A DNA stretch of 64,000 bases from Bacteroidota bacterium. GTDB taxonomy: Bacteria; Bacteroidota; Bacteroidia; NS11-12g; UBA955. Position 1 is the first letter of the stretch. Every line of letters starts with the position of its first letter. Positions 25,852 to 35,509 of the stretch are shown piece after piece. Location of the stretch: the NCBI GenBank assembly GCA_030682255.1, contig JAUXOK010000026.1, positions 1 through 64,000 of the forward strand, given 5' to 3'. A program made the position numbers and the translations under genes. The notes beneath the pieces were generated by a model. It made no database searches, was not told where the DNA came from, and saw only the letters and a list, made by a program, of their open reading frames with translations.

Positions 25852-28114
25852 TCAATATCCACCATATTTAGACAAACTCAACGAAACTCAGAGAGAAGCT
25901 GCTATGAAAATTGATGGACCAGTGATGATTATAGCTGGTGCCGGCAGTGGTAAAACAAGGGTATTAACATATAGAATTGCGCATATTATTAAACAAGGAA
26001 TAGATCCATTTAACATTCTTTCGCTCACTTTTACCAATAAAGCAGCTAGAGAAATGAAAAACAGAATTGAATCTGTTGTTGGATCGGAAGCAAGAAACCT
26101 TTGGATGGGAACTTTTCACAGTGTATTTGCTAAAATATTAAGAATTGAAGCAGAACACATTGGATACCCCAAGGATTTTACAATTTATGACACCGATGAT
26201 GCCAAAAGTTTAATTAAAACCATCTTAAAAGAATATCAATTAGATGAAAAGCTTTACAAACCGGGTTTAGTATACAATAGAATCAGCAATGCTAAAAACA
26301 ATTTAATAAACAGCAAAGATTACAAGTCTATTCCCGAACTCATTGAAGCAGATGCCTCTCAAGGTCGCCCACAAATTGGCCAAATATTCGAAGCGTATCA
26401 GTTAAGATGCTTCAAAGCTGGCGCGATGGATTTTGACGACCTATTATTAAACACCTTTAGATTATTCAAAGGGCATCCAAATATTTTATTTAAATACCAG
26501 CACAAATTCAAATACATCATGGTTGATGAGTATCAAGACACCAATTTATGTCAATATATGATTGTCAAAAAACTCGCTGCCAGTCACGAGAACCTTTGTG
26601 TAGTTGGAGACGATTCACAGAGTATTTACAGTTTTAGAGGGGCAAGTATTCAAAATATTTTAAATTTCGAAAAAGACTATCCAGATTTGGCCACTTTTAA
26701 ATTAGAGCATAATTACAGAAGTTCTTCAAATATTGTTAATGCTAGCAGCAGCATCATTGCAAAAAACAAAGAAAAACTACATAAAAATATATTCACAGAA
26801 AACGAAGCAGGAGAAAAAATCAACGTTATTAAAGCGCTTAGTGATAATGAGGAGGGTAGATTTGTGGCACAAATGATTTTCGAAGAAAAAAATCAAAAAC
26901 AACTACAAAACTCTGATTTTGCAATTTTATACAGAACCAATGCTCAAAGCAGATCTTTTGAGGAATCATTAAGAAAAAACAATATTCCATATCGCATTTA
27001 TGGAGGCACAAGTTTTTACCAACGAAAAGAGGTAAAAGACATGATTGCATACCTGAGATTAGTCATTAACCCAAATGACGAAGAAGCTCTCAAAAGAATC
27101 ATCAACTATCCTGTTAGAAAAATCGGCAATACAACAATTGAAAAATTAACATTTGTTGCCAATCAAAATCAAACAACAATTTGGGAGGTTATCAAAAACA
27201 TTCATTTAATCAAAGATTTTGGGGCTGCGGCACACCATGTTAGGAATTTCTATATGATGATGTCAAATTTCCAATCGATGGCAACTACTAAAACAGCTTA
27301 TGAAGTTGCAGAAACTGTAGCAAAAAGTTCTGGATTAGTTAGCATGTTAAAAGAGGATAAAACAGTTGAAGGGGTTGCTCGTTATGAAAACATTGTTGAG
27401 TTATTGAATGCAATCAAGGAGTTTACAGAAGATGATACTACAGAAAACGAAAAAAGTCTTTCTCTTTTTTTACAAGATATTGCATTATTAACAGATGCTG
27501 ACAAAGAAACCGATGACAACAACAAGGTAACACTCATGACCATTCACAGTAGCAAAGGCTTGGAATTTAAAAATGTTTTTGTGGTAGGCTTAGAAGAAAA
27601 TTTATTTCCAAGTCAATTAAGTTTAAACAGCAGACAGGAATTAGAAGAGGAAAGACGCTTATTTTATGTTGCAGTAACAAGGGCCGAGGAAAAACTAACA
27701 TTATCGTTTGCCACATCAAGATTTAAATACGGCAATTTAATTCCATGCGAACCAAGTCGTTTCATCGATGAAATAGATAAGCAATACTTAGATTTTACGC
27801 ATGCACAAAGATCAAGCAATGCAACATTATTTAAGCCAAAAGAGGAAACCAATAATTATGGCAAAGGCTATGGCATGAATGTTGGCAGAATGATATCGAA
27901 TCCATTACCAACTATAAAAACATCTGCAAATTTTATACCTTCGGATAACCAATTGATAAAAGTTGGAGACAAGGTAGAACATCAAAGATTTGGCATGGGT
28001 ACTGTAATTTCAGTCGAAGACACTGGAGAAAACAAAAAAGCAACCGTTCAATTTATAGAAACAGGTTCAAAGACCTTAGTATTAAAATTTGCAAAATTGA
28101 TGATACATTCATAA
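25844..28114 (+). CDS. UvrD/PcrA-type superfamily 1 DNA helicase
   Basis: The 756-residue 3'-5' helicase carries the SF1A motifs: Q-motif LNETQREAA, motif I IIAGAGSGKTR, Ia LTFTNKAAREM, II MVDEYQDTN, III VVGDDSQSIYSFRGA, IV NYRSS, V MTIHSSKGLEF and VI YVAVTRAEE. The PcrA-type C-terminal piece VGDKVEHQRFGMGTVISVED is present. It acts in nucleotide excision repair, mismatch repair and removal of stalled complexes. The product could be called PcrA or UvrD. The ATG overlaps the upstream gene end. Confidence 0.93.
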   Translation: MTNQYPPYLDKLNETQREAAMKIDGPVMIIAGAGSGKTRVLTYRIAHIIKQGIDPFNILSLTFTNKAAREMKNRIESVVGSEARNLWMGTFHSVFAKILRIEAEHIGYPKDFTIYDTDDAKSLIKTILKEYQLDEKLYKPGLVYNRISNAKNNLINSKDYKSIPELIEADASQGRPQIGQIFEAYQLRCFKAGAMDFDDLLLNTFRLFKGHPNILFKYQHKFKYIMVDEYQDTNLCQYMIVKKLAASHENLCVVGDDSQSIYSFRGASIQNILNFEKDYPDLATFKLEHNYRSSSNIVNASSSIIAKNKEKLHKNIFTENEAGEKINVIKALSDNEEGRFVAQMIFEEKNQKQLQNSDFAILYRTNAQSRSFEESLRKNNIPYRIYGGTSFYQRKEVKDMIAYLRLVINPNDEEALKRIINYPVRKIGNTTIEKLTFVANQNQTTIWEVIKNIHLIKDFGAAAHHVRNFYMMMSNFQSMATTKTAYEVAETVAKSSGLVSMLKEDKTVEGVARYENIVELLNAIKEFTEDDTTENEKSLSLFLQDIALLTDADKETDDNNKVTLMTIHSSKGLEFKNVFVVGLEENLFPSQLSLNSRQELEEERRLFYVAVTRAEEKLTLSFATSRFKYGNLIPCEPSRFIDEIDKQYLDFTHAQRSSNATLFKPKEETNNYGKGYGMNVGRMISNPLPTIKTSANFIPSDNQLIKVGDKVEHQRFGMGTVISVEDTGENKKATVQFIETGSKTLVLKFAKLMIHS

Positions 28115-28133
28115 TTATTAATAAATTTGCGGC

Positions 28134-28937
28134 ATGAAAAAAACAATTTTTCTTAGTTTTATTTACTCAACTGCCTTAATTCTCTCAGCACAGCTTCAAC
28201 CGACATTAAAGAACAAAAGAGGCATTAATATTTTGCCAGAAAAAGGCGATTATAGTTTTGGAATTAGTACAGACCCCTTTTTTAATTATTTAAACTCATT
28301 AACCAATTCAAATACGAGTTTACCAAAAGCAACATTTCAAAACAATCAAGCCTTCTACGGCAAATATATGATTAGTGACAATAAAGCTTATAGAGGTGGT
28401 TTTAGAATTGGATTATACAATAATAAGTTAGAAAAAGAGTCTAATAATTTAAGTCCTGATGCAGCGCCTACAGACATGGTAAAAGAATCTGAAATTCGCA
28501 AATCAAATCATTTTAACTTTAGTTTTGGGGTTGAAAACAGACGAGGCAAAACTAGGCTTCAGGGCATTTGGGGACTTGAAACCTTTCTAAATGTGTCATT
28601 AAATAATACAACCAAGTACGAATATGGCAATAAAATTGAATACTTAAATACCGATACATCAAGAATATTACACATAAAAGCAGGCAGACAAATTGGAATT
28701 GGTTTAAGGGCATTCGTTGGCGCTGAGTATTTTATAGCCCCTAAATTTTCTTTAGGGTTTGACCTTGGTTATGGCCCACAATTGAATTACAATCTGAGAA
28801 CAAAAATCAAGAACGAAACCTATAATTCTATAAATAAAGAGGTTACATCAAAAGAAGTTTACTCAACAAGGAGTAGAACATTTAATTTAGACACCGATGA
28901 ATTTAACGGAAACTTAAGATTAATCTTTTATTTTTAA
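28134..28937 (+). CDS. Probable outer-membrane beta-barrel protein
   Basis: The 267-residue protein has a signal peptide (KKTIFLSFIYSTALILSAQ) and then alternating amphipathic strands with Tyr/Phe/Gly at strand ends (YGKYMISDNKAYRGGFRIGLY, IGIGLRAFVGAEYFIAPKFS). It ends in an aromatic residue (RLIFYF), as outer-membrane barrels do. No specific family is recognised. It lies 19 bp after the helicase, and a TAAATTTG element at 28122-28129 abuts its ATG. Confidence 0.75.
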   Translation: MKKTIFLSFIYSTALILSAQLQPTLKNKRGINILPEKGDYSFGISTDPFFNYLNSLTNSNTSLPKATFQNNQAFYGKYMISDNKAYRGGFRIGLYNNKLEKESNNLSPDAAPTDMVKESEIRKSNHFNFSFGVENRRGKTRLQGIWGLETFLNVSLNNTTKYEYGNKIEYLNTDTSRILHIKAGRQIGIGLRAFVGAEYFIAPKFSLGFDLGYGPQLNYNLRTKIKNETYNSINKEVTSKEVYSTRSRTFNLDTDEFNGNLRLIFYF

Positions 28938-28968
28938 TTTTGTTTTTAAGTTTTAAAGCCTATATTTG
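28938..28968 (+). promoter_or_regulatory. Candidate Bacteroidota promoter for the 29.0 kb lipoprotein
   Basis: TTTTG at 28938-28942 and TATATTTG at 28961-28968 are separated by 18 bp, matching the -33 TTTG / -7 TAnnTTTG layout. The ATG is 20 bp downstream. Confidence 0.6.
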
Positions 28969-28987
28969 CACCTTTAATAATTAAGTC

Positions 28988-29575
28988 ATGAAAAAAATTG
29001 CATTAACACTTTTCGTTTTTACATTAGTTTTATCCTCTTGTAAGTATGAAGAAGGTCCTGGAATTTCATTAATTTCAAAAAGAGATAGAATTTCTAATGA
29101 ATGGTCTGTAATCAACTACAAAATAGATGGCAACGACAATGATTCTGCACTAAAATCTTTTAAAAGTGGTGATTCTCTTGAAATGTTGCTTACTATAAGT
29201 AGATCTGGTTATTTTTCAACCAATCCACAATACACAAGAGCATTTTCTAAAGCAAATAACAATAAGCTTCATTCATATGACCCTAATCTTATTGAATTGT
29301 ATAGTCATTTGAAAAACAATTATTTTGCTCAAAATGCTTTAGTTAATTCAGGCAGATGGGCTTTTCACCAAAAACACAACAACGTTCACTTTGGCAATAA
29401 TGGCAATTCAGATTTATCTGAAGCTAGAAACACCGATGTTTTGAAGTGTGAAATTATTCAATTAAAAAATAAAGAAATGAAATTTTCTTTTGTAGCTTTA
29501 GATGGCAAAAAACATTTAATCACTTTCGAAGCTTGGAACTACGAAACACCTAGACAAAGAGCAAAAAACAATTAA
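28988..29575 (+). CDS. Lipoprotein of unknown function
   Basis: The 195-residue protein starts KKIALTLFVFTLVLSSC, a type II signal peptide with lipobox LSSC. The mature part contains RISNEWSVINYKIDG and SGRWAFHQKHNNVHFG, reminiscent of lipocalin-like or META-type small beta domains that compare a control with a folded core, but no family can be named. It has its own promoter and ends 24 bp before a strong terminator. Confidence 0.75.
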   Translation: MKKIALTLFVFTLVLSSCKYEEGPGISLISKRDRISNEWSVINYKIDGNDNDSALKSFKSGDSLEMLLTISRSGYFSTNPQYTRAFSKANNNKLHSYDPNLIELYSHLKNNYFAQNALVNSGRWAFHQKHNNVHFGNNGNSDLSEARNTDVLKCEIIQLKNKEMKFSFVALDGKKHLITFEAWNYETPRQRAKNN

Positions 29576-29598
29576 ATCAAATAAAAATCTTTCTAAAA

Positions 29599-29630
29599 CC
29601 TACAATCTCATAAATTGTAGGTTTTTTTTT
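29599..29630 (+). terminator. Rho-independent terminator
   Basis: The stem is CCTACAAT / ATTGTAGG (8 bp, extendable by A-T pairs) with loop CTCATAA, followed by nine T. It closes the lipoprotein unit and separates it from the DUF4290-murA run. Confidence 0.9.
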
Positions 29631-29661
29631 GAATTTTTATTTAACTTTGAAGTCATTATCA

Positions 29662-30315
29662 ATGCAAGAATTATATCAGTACAATACCCAAAATGACCAA
29701 TTGATTATTTCAGAATATGGCCGTTCATTTCAAAATATGGTAAAACATGTTTGTACCATTAATGAACCTGAAAAAAGATTGAAAATGGCAGAAGCGCTTA
29801 TAAGTGTTATGGAGATTTTGAACCCTTCTGCTAAAAATCAAAGTGATTACAAACAAAAATTATGGGACCATCTGTATATAATTTCTGATTTCAAACTCAA
29901 TGTAGAGTCCCCATATCCTGCACCAGAAAAAACAAAGATTCATCAAAAACCAGAGCGAATTCCATATCCAAGTCAACCCATTAAATATAGATTTTATGGC
30001 AGAAATCTTCAATTAATGGCAAACAAAGCAGCTTCAATTGAAAGTCCTGAACTAAAAAATGAATTTGTTAATCTTTTGGCATCTTTTATGACCAATTCCT
30101 CTAAAAGTTGGAATAATGAAAATCTTAATAATCAACAATTAGCCGAACACCTTGAAACCCTCTCTAACCGTCAATTGAAAATTAATCCTGAAGAATTGGA
30201 ATTAACTATAGACAATAATGCTTCGCCAATGAATCAGAATAAAAAGAAAAAATTCTTCAAGCCAAATAACAAATTCAAAAACAACAAATTTAAAAACAAT
30301 AACAACAGGAAATAA
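29662..30315 (+). CDS. DUF4290 family protein
   Basis: From the ATG at 29662 the protein has 217 residues; an earlier TTG at 29629 lies inside the terminator T-run and was rejected. The N-terminal MQELYQYNTQNDQLIISEYGR and the NPSAKNQSDYKQKLWDHL segment match DUF4290, a Bacteroidota-specific family next to murA. The C-terminal 30 residues are Asn/Lys/Phe-rich (KKKFFKPNNKFKNNKFKNN), suggesting nucleic-acid or surface contact. Function is unknown. It sits 6 bp upstream of murA. Confidence 0.85.
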   Translation: MQELYQYNTQNDQLIISEYGRSFQNMVKHVCTINEPEKRLKMAEALISVMEILNPSAKNQSDYKQKLWDHLYIISDFKLNVESPYPAPEKTKIHQKPERIPYPSQPIKYRFYGRNLQLMANKAASIESPELKNEFVNLLASFMTNSSKSWNNENLNNQQLAEHLETLSNRQLKINPEELELTIDNNASPMNQNKKKKFFKPNNKFKNNKFKNNNNRK

Positions 30316-30321
30316 TTCAAT

Positions 30322-31635
30322 ATGGGAACATTTAAAGTTACAGGTGGCAAAAAATTAAAGGGTGAAATAATCCCTCAGGGCGCCAAAAATGAAGCCTTAC
30401 AAATTATTTCGGCTGTATTGTTAACTCCTGAAGAAGTTGTTATCAAAAACATACCTGCCATCAGAGATGTGATGAAATTGATAGACTTAATGATAGACCT
30501 AGGTGTTAAAGTGAGTAAACTTTCAGAAGATACCTATTCATTTAAGGCAGACAATATTAACCTAGATTTTTTAAACTCTGCTGAATTTAAACAAAAAGGT
30601 GCCGCATTAAGAGGGTCTATCATGATTATTGGTCCATTGTTAGCCAGATTTGGAAAAGGTTATATTCCTAGTCCAGGTGGCGATAAAATTGGAAGAAGAA
30701 GATTGGATACACATTTTGTTGGCTTTATGAAACTTGGCGCCAAGTTTGAGTATTTAGCCAGCGAACAGTTCTATAAAGTAAGCTGCGAAAACAACAAACT
30801 TAAAGGATGTTACATGTTGCTAGACGAAGCCTCAGTTACAGGCACTGCTAATATATTAATGGCAGCTAGTTTGGCAGAAGGCACCACTACCATATACAAT
30901 GCAGCTTGCGAACCCTATTTACAACAGCTTTGTAAAATGTTGAATCGTATGGGTGCAAATATTTCAGGCATTGGCAGTAACTTATTAACCATTCAGGGTG
31001 TTGAATCTTTAAAAGGCACCGAACATACCATGTTGCCTGATATGATTGAAATTGGTAGTTTTATAGGTATGGCAGCTATGACAGGTAGCGAAATCACCAT
31101 CAAAAATTGTCAAATAGCCGAATTAGGTATTATTCCGGATATTTTTAAAAGATTAGGTATTAAACTCGAATTTAGAGGGGATGATATATTTGTGCCTGCA
31201 CAAGAAAATTATGAAATTGAATCATTTATTGATGGTAGTATCTTAACCATTTCTGATGCGCCTTGGCCTGGTTTTACTCCCGATTTAATCAGTATTATTT
31301 TAGTAACAGCTACTCAAGCAAGAGGCAATGTGCTCATTCATCAAAAGATGTTTGAAAGCCGCTTGTTTTTTGTGGATAATTTAATTGACATGGGCGCTAA
31401 AATTATTTTGTGCGACCCACACCGAGCCAATGTAATGGGATTGGATAAAAAAATGCCTCTTAAAGGAATCACCATGAGTTCGCCCGATATCAGAGCTGGA
31501 GTTGCCATGCTGATTGCGGCTATGAGTGCCAAAGGAACAAGCACTATCAAAAATATTGAACAAATTGACCGTGGTTATCAATTCATTGATAAGCGGTTGA
31601 ACCAAATTGGCGCAGATATTGTAAGAATAGATTAG
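30322..31635 (+). CDS. murA: UDP-N-acetylglucosamine 1-carboxyvinyltransferase, Cys-to-Asp active-site form
   Basis: This is the first committed step of peptidoglycan synthesis: it transfers enolpyruvate from PEP to UDP-GlcNAc. The 437-residue protein has the EPSP synthase fold, with GAKNEALQIISA, LRGSIMIIGPLLARFG and the catalytic loop PGGDKIGRRRLDTH. The loop position that is Cys115 in E. coli (PGGC) is Asp121 here. Aspartate at this site is known from other bacteria to keep activity but to block fosfomycin adduct formation. ATG start. Confidence 0.96.
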   Translation: MGTFKVTGGKKLKGEIIPQGAKNEALQIISAVLLTPEEVVIKNIPAIRDVMKLIDLMIDLGVKVSKLSEDTYSFKADNINLDFLNSAEFKQKGAALRGSIMIIGPLLARFGKGYIPSPGGDKIGRRRLDTHFVGFMKLGAKFEYLASEQFYKVSCENNKLKGCYMLLDEASVTGTANILMAASLAEGTTTIYNAACEPYLQQLCKMLNRMGANISGIGSNLLTIQGVESLKGTEHTMLPDMIEIGSFIGMAAMTGSEITIKNCQIAELGIIPDIFKRLGIKLEFRGDDIFVPAQENYEIESFIDGSILTISDAPWPGFTPDLISIILVTATQARGNVLIHQKMFESRLFFVDNLIDMGAKIILCDPHRANVMGLDKKMPLKGITMSSPDIRAGVAMLIAAMSAKGTSTIKNIEQIDRGYQFIDKRLNQIGADIVRID

Positions 31636-31641
31636 TAAAAC

Positions 31642-32127
31642 ATGAAATCTAAATATTCCATATTGTCTTTTTCGCTTTTTATCAGTTTGATATGGGTTAA
31701 TTATGCATTTACATCAAGTAAGCAAACGGCTTTAAATGCACATCAATCATTTTCGGATACAATAGATTTAAGCAAATACAAAGATAAAATACTCGTGATT
31801 CATTTTTGGGCATCATGGAGCAAAACAAGTAGAACTGAAAACAAGAATTTGGTTAGAATTTATCAAAAACACAAAACCAATCCAAATATAGAAATTATAA
31901 GCATTTCATTAGATACAGATGAATCCAATTGGAAAATTGCTATGGAAGAAGATGGCATGGTTTGGAAACAGCATTTTTGTGATTTCAAAAAATACGATTC
32001 TAAATTTGCTAAGCAATTTGGAATCATTAGCATTCCGAAGTTGATTTTAATCAATAAAAACAAATCTAAATCTTACCCTATTAGTGTAGCCGAATTAGAC
32101 ATTGATTTGCAAGCTATTTTGAAATAA
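31642..32127 (+). CDS. Exported redoxin/TlpA-like protein lacking the CxxC motif
   Basis: The 161-residue protein has an N-terminal hydrophobic segment (ILSFSLFISLIWVNYAF). A thioredoxin-like fold follows: LVIHFWASWSKTSRTENKNL, EIISISLDTDESNWKIAMEE and a cis-Pro loop FGIISIPKLILINK. At the position of WCxxC it has W-Ser60-Lys-Thr-Ser63, so no disulphide chemistry is possible. It may be a binding or scaffold protein. It starts 6 bp after murA and probably shares its transcript. Confidence 0.8.
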   Translation: MKSKYSILSFSLFISLIWVNYAFTSSKQTALNAHQSFSDTIDLSKYKDKILVIHFWASWSKTSRTENKNLVRIYQKHKTNPNIEIISISLDTDESNWKIAMEEDGMVWKQHFCDFKKYDSKFAKQFGIISIPKLILINKNKSKSYPISVAELDIDLQAILK

Positions 32128-32173
32128 ATTTTCAACTCTTCTGACAATTTAATATAACTCAGCGCCATAATGT

Positions 32174-32187
32174 CACATCTTGATGTG
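32174..32187. promoter_or_regulatory. Inverted repeat upstream of grpE
   Basis: CACATC-TT-GATGTG is a perfect 6-bp inverted repeat 27 bp before the grpE ATG, inside GCCATAATG...TGTGGCAATG. It could be an operator or part of a heat-shock promoter; this is speculation, since no CIRCE element is present. Confidence 0.3.
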
Positions 32188-32214
32188 TGGCAATGTTTTT
32201 GAAAAGTGAATAGC

Positions 32215-32754
32215 ATGACTGAGGAAGAATTACAGATGAACGAAACATCTGAAACTATTAACGAAAACAATGATTCTGAACAAACTGAAACAAACAACCC
32301 TGTTTCAGAATTGGATGAACTAAAAAAACAAGTGAGCGAAGCCAATGATAAGTTCTTGAGGCTTTATGCAGAATTTGATAATTACAAAAGAAGAACCATC
32401 AAAGAAAGAGCTGAATTATTACAAACGGCTGGCAAAGAGGTCATTTTGTCATTTTTACCTATCATAGATGATTTTGAAAGAGCATTGAAAGCAGCTGACG
32501 AAAAAGCAGATTTAAACGCCTACAAAGAAGGCATTTCATTGATTCACAACAAATTCATCAACACTTTGTCTGCTAAAGGGTTAACTCCTTTGGAAAGTAT
32601 AGGCAAAGAATTCAATGTAGATTTGCACGAAGCCATTACCAAAATTCCTGCTCCAACAGAAGATTTAAAAGGCAAAGTGATAGACGAAACTGAAAAAGGA
32701 TACACGTTAAATGGACATGTGGTGCGTTTTGCTAAAGTAATCATTGGAGAATAA
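32215..32754 (+). CDS. grpE: Nucleotide exchange factor GrpE
   Basis: It releases ADP from DnaK in the chaperone cycle. From the ATG at 32215 the protein has 179 residues: an acidic unstructured N-terminus, a long helix (EANDKFLRLYAEFDNYKRR), then the beta domain ending GYTLNGHVVRFAKVIIGE. A GTG at 32206 could add three residues. It is followed by dnaJ after 18 bp; dnaK is not in the window. Confidence 0.94.
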   Translation: MTEEELQMNETSETINENNDSEQTETNNPVSELDELKKQVSEANDKFLRLYAEFDNYKRRTIKERAELLQTAGKEVILSFLPIIDDFERALKAADEKADLNAYKEGISLIHNKFINTLSAKGLTPLESIGKEFNVDLHEAITKIPAPTEDLKGKVIDETEKGYTLNGHVVRFAKVIIGE

Positions 32755-32772
32755 CATAAATTAACAATCAAA

Positions 32773-33900
32773 TTGGCTAAAAGAGATTATTACGACATAT
32801 TAGAAGTTAGCAAAAATGCTAGCGAAGAGGAGATAAAGAAAGCTTATCGCAAGATGGCTATCAAATATCATCCTGATAAAAACCCTGGCGACAAAGCTTC
32901 GGAAGAAAAGTTTAAGGAAGCGGCTGAAGCTTATGAAGTATTGAGCAATGCTGAGAAAAAACAAAGGTACGACCAATATGGACATGCAGGTGTTGGTGGT
33001 GCTTCAGGTGGTGGATATGGCGGAGGTGGCATGAATATGGATGACATTTTCAGTCAGTTTGGTGATATTTTTGGCGGTGGTGGCGGTGGTTTTGGCGATT
33101 TCTTTGGCAATTCAGGCAGAGGTGGCAGAACGAGAACTGCTGTGGGTTCTAACATTCGTATCAAACTTAAACTTTCTTTTGCCGACATTAAAAACGGTGT
33201 AGAAAAGAAAATCAAATACAAAAAACTCGTTTTAGCTAAAGGTACTACCTACAAAGAATGTACAGCTTGTAAAGGCAGAGGACAAGTTAATCGTGTGACA
33301 CAAACTTTTTTGGGTCAAATGCAGACTGTAAGCACCTGTCCTTCTTGTCAAGGTAGTGGCAAAATGATTGCTAATAGAGCCCCTGGTTCTAACGAGAACG
33401 GCTTGGTTCATGAAGAAATTGAAACAACCATCAAAATACCAGCTGGCGTACAAGAAGGTATGCAACTTTCATTAAGTGGTAAAGGCAATGCAGCTCCAGG
33501 TGGAGGAGTAGATGGCGATTTGCTTATTTTAATAGAAGAAGAACCGCATCCAGAACTAGAAAGACAAGACAATCATGTGATATACAACTTAGTCATTGGC
33601 ATAGCTGATGCTATCTTGGGTGTGCAAGTTGAAGTGCCAACCATTGAAGGCAAAGCCAAAATAACCATAGAACCCGGCACACAAAGTGGCAAGGTTTTAA
33701 GATTAAGAGGCAAAGGTTTTCCTGAAATCAATGGCTACCAAACAGGTGACCAACTCATTAAAGTGCATATTTGGATACCAAAGAAAATTAATTCTGAAGA
33801 AACGGAAATGCTTAAAAAACTTCAAAATTCCGAAAACTTTTCTTCAAAGAATGCCAAAAAAGACAAAGGTTTCTTTGATAAAATGAAGGATTGGTTTTAG
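32773..33900 (+). CDS. dnaJ: Chaperone DnaJ lacking zinc site I
   Basis: It stimulates DnaK ATPase and binds unfolded clients. The 375-residue protein has the J domain ([12 protein letters not shown] with HPD) and a Gly/Phe linker with GGGGGG runs. The zinc region keeps only CxxCxGxG motifs 2 (CTACKGRG, Cys163/166) and 3 (CPSCQGSG, Cys189/192), which together form zinc site II. Motifs 1 and 4 (site I) are replaced by [11 protein letters not shown] and [10 protein letters not shown]. The C-terminal client domains are complete. The start is TTG; no ATG precedes [11 protein letters not shown]. Confidence 0.95.
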   Translation: MAKRDYYDILEVSKNASEEEIKKAYRKMAIKYHPDKNPGDKASEEKFKEAAEAYEVLSNAEKKQRYDQYGHAGVGGASGGGYGGGGMNMDDIFSQFGDIFGGGGGGFGDFFGNSGRGGRTRTAVGSNIRIKLKLSFADIKNGVEKKIKYKKLVLAKGTTYKECTACKGRGQVNRVTQTFLGQMQTVSTCPSCQGSGKMIANRAPGSNENGLVHEEIETTIKIPAGVQEGMQLSLSGKGNAAPGGGVDGDLLILIEEEPHPELERQDNHVIYNLVIGIADAILGVQVEVPTIEGKAKITIEPGTQSGKVLRLRGKGFPEINGYQTGDQLIKVHIWIPKKINSEETEMLKKLQNSENFSSKNAKKDKGFFDKMKDWF

Positions 33901-33907
33901 GAGCCTT

Positions 33908-35161
33908 CTACTCACCTTTCTCCAACCACACCTGTACCAAATGCATCAAACATTCAACAGCTTTTTGCATATCCTCAACACTGACATATTCTTTTCGGGA
34001 GTGTATCGCCATTTCGCCAGTAAAAATATTGGGACAAGGCAAACCCATGAATGACAATCTTGAGCCATCGGTGCCACCTCTGATGCTTTCTATCTTAGGG
34101 GTTAGACCAGCTCTTTGATAAGCCTCTTCTGCGTTTTGCATCACCATCGGGTATTGGTCTAAGATTTCGCGCATGTTGCGATATTGTTCGCTTACTTTTA
34201 CTTGATAAGTTGCCCCAGGAAATTGAGCAATCGCTTGTTTGGCTATTTCTTCTATTTGTTGTTCGTAAACAGCTAATTGAGATGTTTCAAAATCTCTGAT
34301 GATAAACTGCACACTGGTTTTTTCAATGCCGCCTTCAATGTGCAAAGGATGCACAAAACCTTGCATACCTGAGGTGGTTTCAGGGCTCCAACGGTCTTTG
34401 GGTAACAATTCAACAAAATGGGCTGCCACTTTAATTGCCGAAACCATTTTGCCTTTGGCATAGCCGGGATGGGCACTTACGCCTTCAAAAATAACGGTCA
34501 TTCCATCGGCTGAAAAAGATTCGCCTTCCAGAGAACCTCTAGGGCCGCCATCTAAAGTATAGCCAAAGTCTGCACCCAGTTTTTTCATGTCTATTGCATT
34601 TACACCTCTGCCTATTTCTTCATCTGGGGTAAATAATAGTTTGATTGCACCATGTTTCACTTCAGGATGTTGAATTAAAAAATTGGCAAAATCCATGATG
34701 ATAGCAACGCCTGCTTTATCGTCTGCACCAAGCAGTGTTTGCCCAGAAGCGGTGATGATGGTATCGCCAATTCTGTCTTTTAAATAAGGATGTTCGGCAG
34801 GGCTTAATACAAGCGTTTCGTCATCAGCAAAATGAATATCTCCGCCATTGTAATTTCTATGAACTACAGGTTTTACGCCCTTGCCTGTTACATCAGGTGA
34901 AGTATCCACATGAGAACAGAAACACAAAACTGGCACATTGGCCTCAACATTGGAAGGAATGGTAGCATAAACGTAACCAAATTCATCCAATTGCGCATCA
35001 ACAACACCCATTGCATGTAGCTCCTCAACAAGTAGTTTACTCAAATCCATCTGTTTGAAAGAGGAAGGTTGTGTAGCAGAGTTGGGGTCGGCTTCGGTGT
35101 CTATTTGAACATATTTAAGGAAACGTTCTTCTGCGGTATGTTTGTAATTGGCAATCGTCAT
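33908..35161 (-). CDS. pepT: Tripeptide aminopeptidase T (M20 family)
   Basis: A cytoplasmic di-zinc enzyme that removes the N-terminal residue of tripeptides. From the ATG at 35161 the protein has 417 residues, the family length; upstream in-frame sequence belongs to the repeat-rich intergenic region and was excluded. Motifs: FCSHVDTSPDVTGKGVKP, LLGADDKAGVAIIMDFA, FTPDEEIGRGVNAID, YTLDGGPRGSLEGESF and IRGGTDGSRLSFMGLP. It converges on dnaJ with 7 bp between the stops. Confidence 0.94.
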   Translation of the reverse strand: MTIANYKHTAEERFLKYVQIDTEADPNSATQPSSFKQMDLSKLLVEELHAMGVVDAQLDEFGYVYATIPSNVEANVPVLCFCSHVDTSPDVTGKGVKPVVHRNYNGGDIHFADDETLVLSPAEHPYLKDRIGDTIITASGQTLLGADDKAGVAIIMDFANFLIQHPEVKHGAIKLLFTPDEEIGRGVNAIDMKKLGADFGYTLDGGPRGSLEGESFSADGMTVIFEGVSAHPGYAKGKMVSAIKVAAHFVELLPKDRWSPETTSGMQGFVHPLHIEGGIEKTSVQFIIRDFETSQLAVYEQQIEEIAKQAIAQFPGATYQVKVSEQYRNMREILDQYPMVMQNAEEAYQRAGLTPKIESIRGGTDGSRLSFMGLPCPNIFTGEMAIHSRKEYVSVEDMQKAVECLMHLVQVWLEKGE

Positions 35162-35200
35162 AATATTAAGTAAGCAAAGGTAATATCTATTCGTGCAACT

Positions 35201-35235
35201 ACAAATGTTGTGTTTTATAAAATAGGTGTTAATAT
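35201..35235. repeat. 35-bp direct repeat, left copy
   Basis: Begins ACAAATGTTGTGTTTTATAA and ends GTGTTAATAT. The copy at 35978-36012 has the same orientation and one mismatch. The pair brackets 742 bp of non-coding, hairpin-rich DNA. This copy is about 40 bp upstream of the pepT start. Confidence 0.9.
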
Positions 35236-35509
35236 ATAAGTTAAGAAACAATTAAATTCACTTGCTAAACATTCCAATTCTTCATGATAGAATTTGTTGA
35301 ATTTGATAATATAGCACCAATGGAACTTAGAATAACGACTATTAAATTCTACAAAAAACTAAAGTATATTAAAAATTAGATAATATTTTTTTTAAACAAT
35401 TATAGTACATGAAAATATAGACAAAGAATATAAATCATTGCATATTGTCTAGCGTTTTTCTAAAAATCTAGTCTTTTCTTTTTTTTCATTGCAAAAAAAA
35501 GAAACAACA

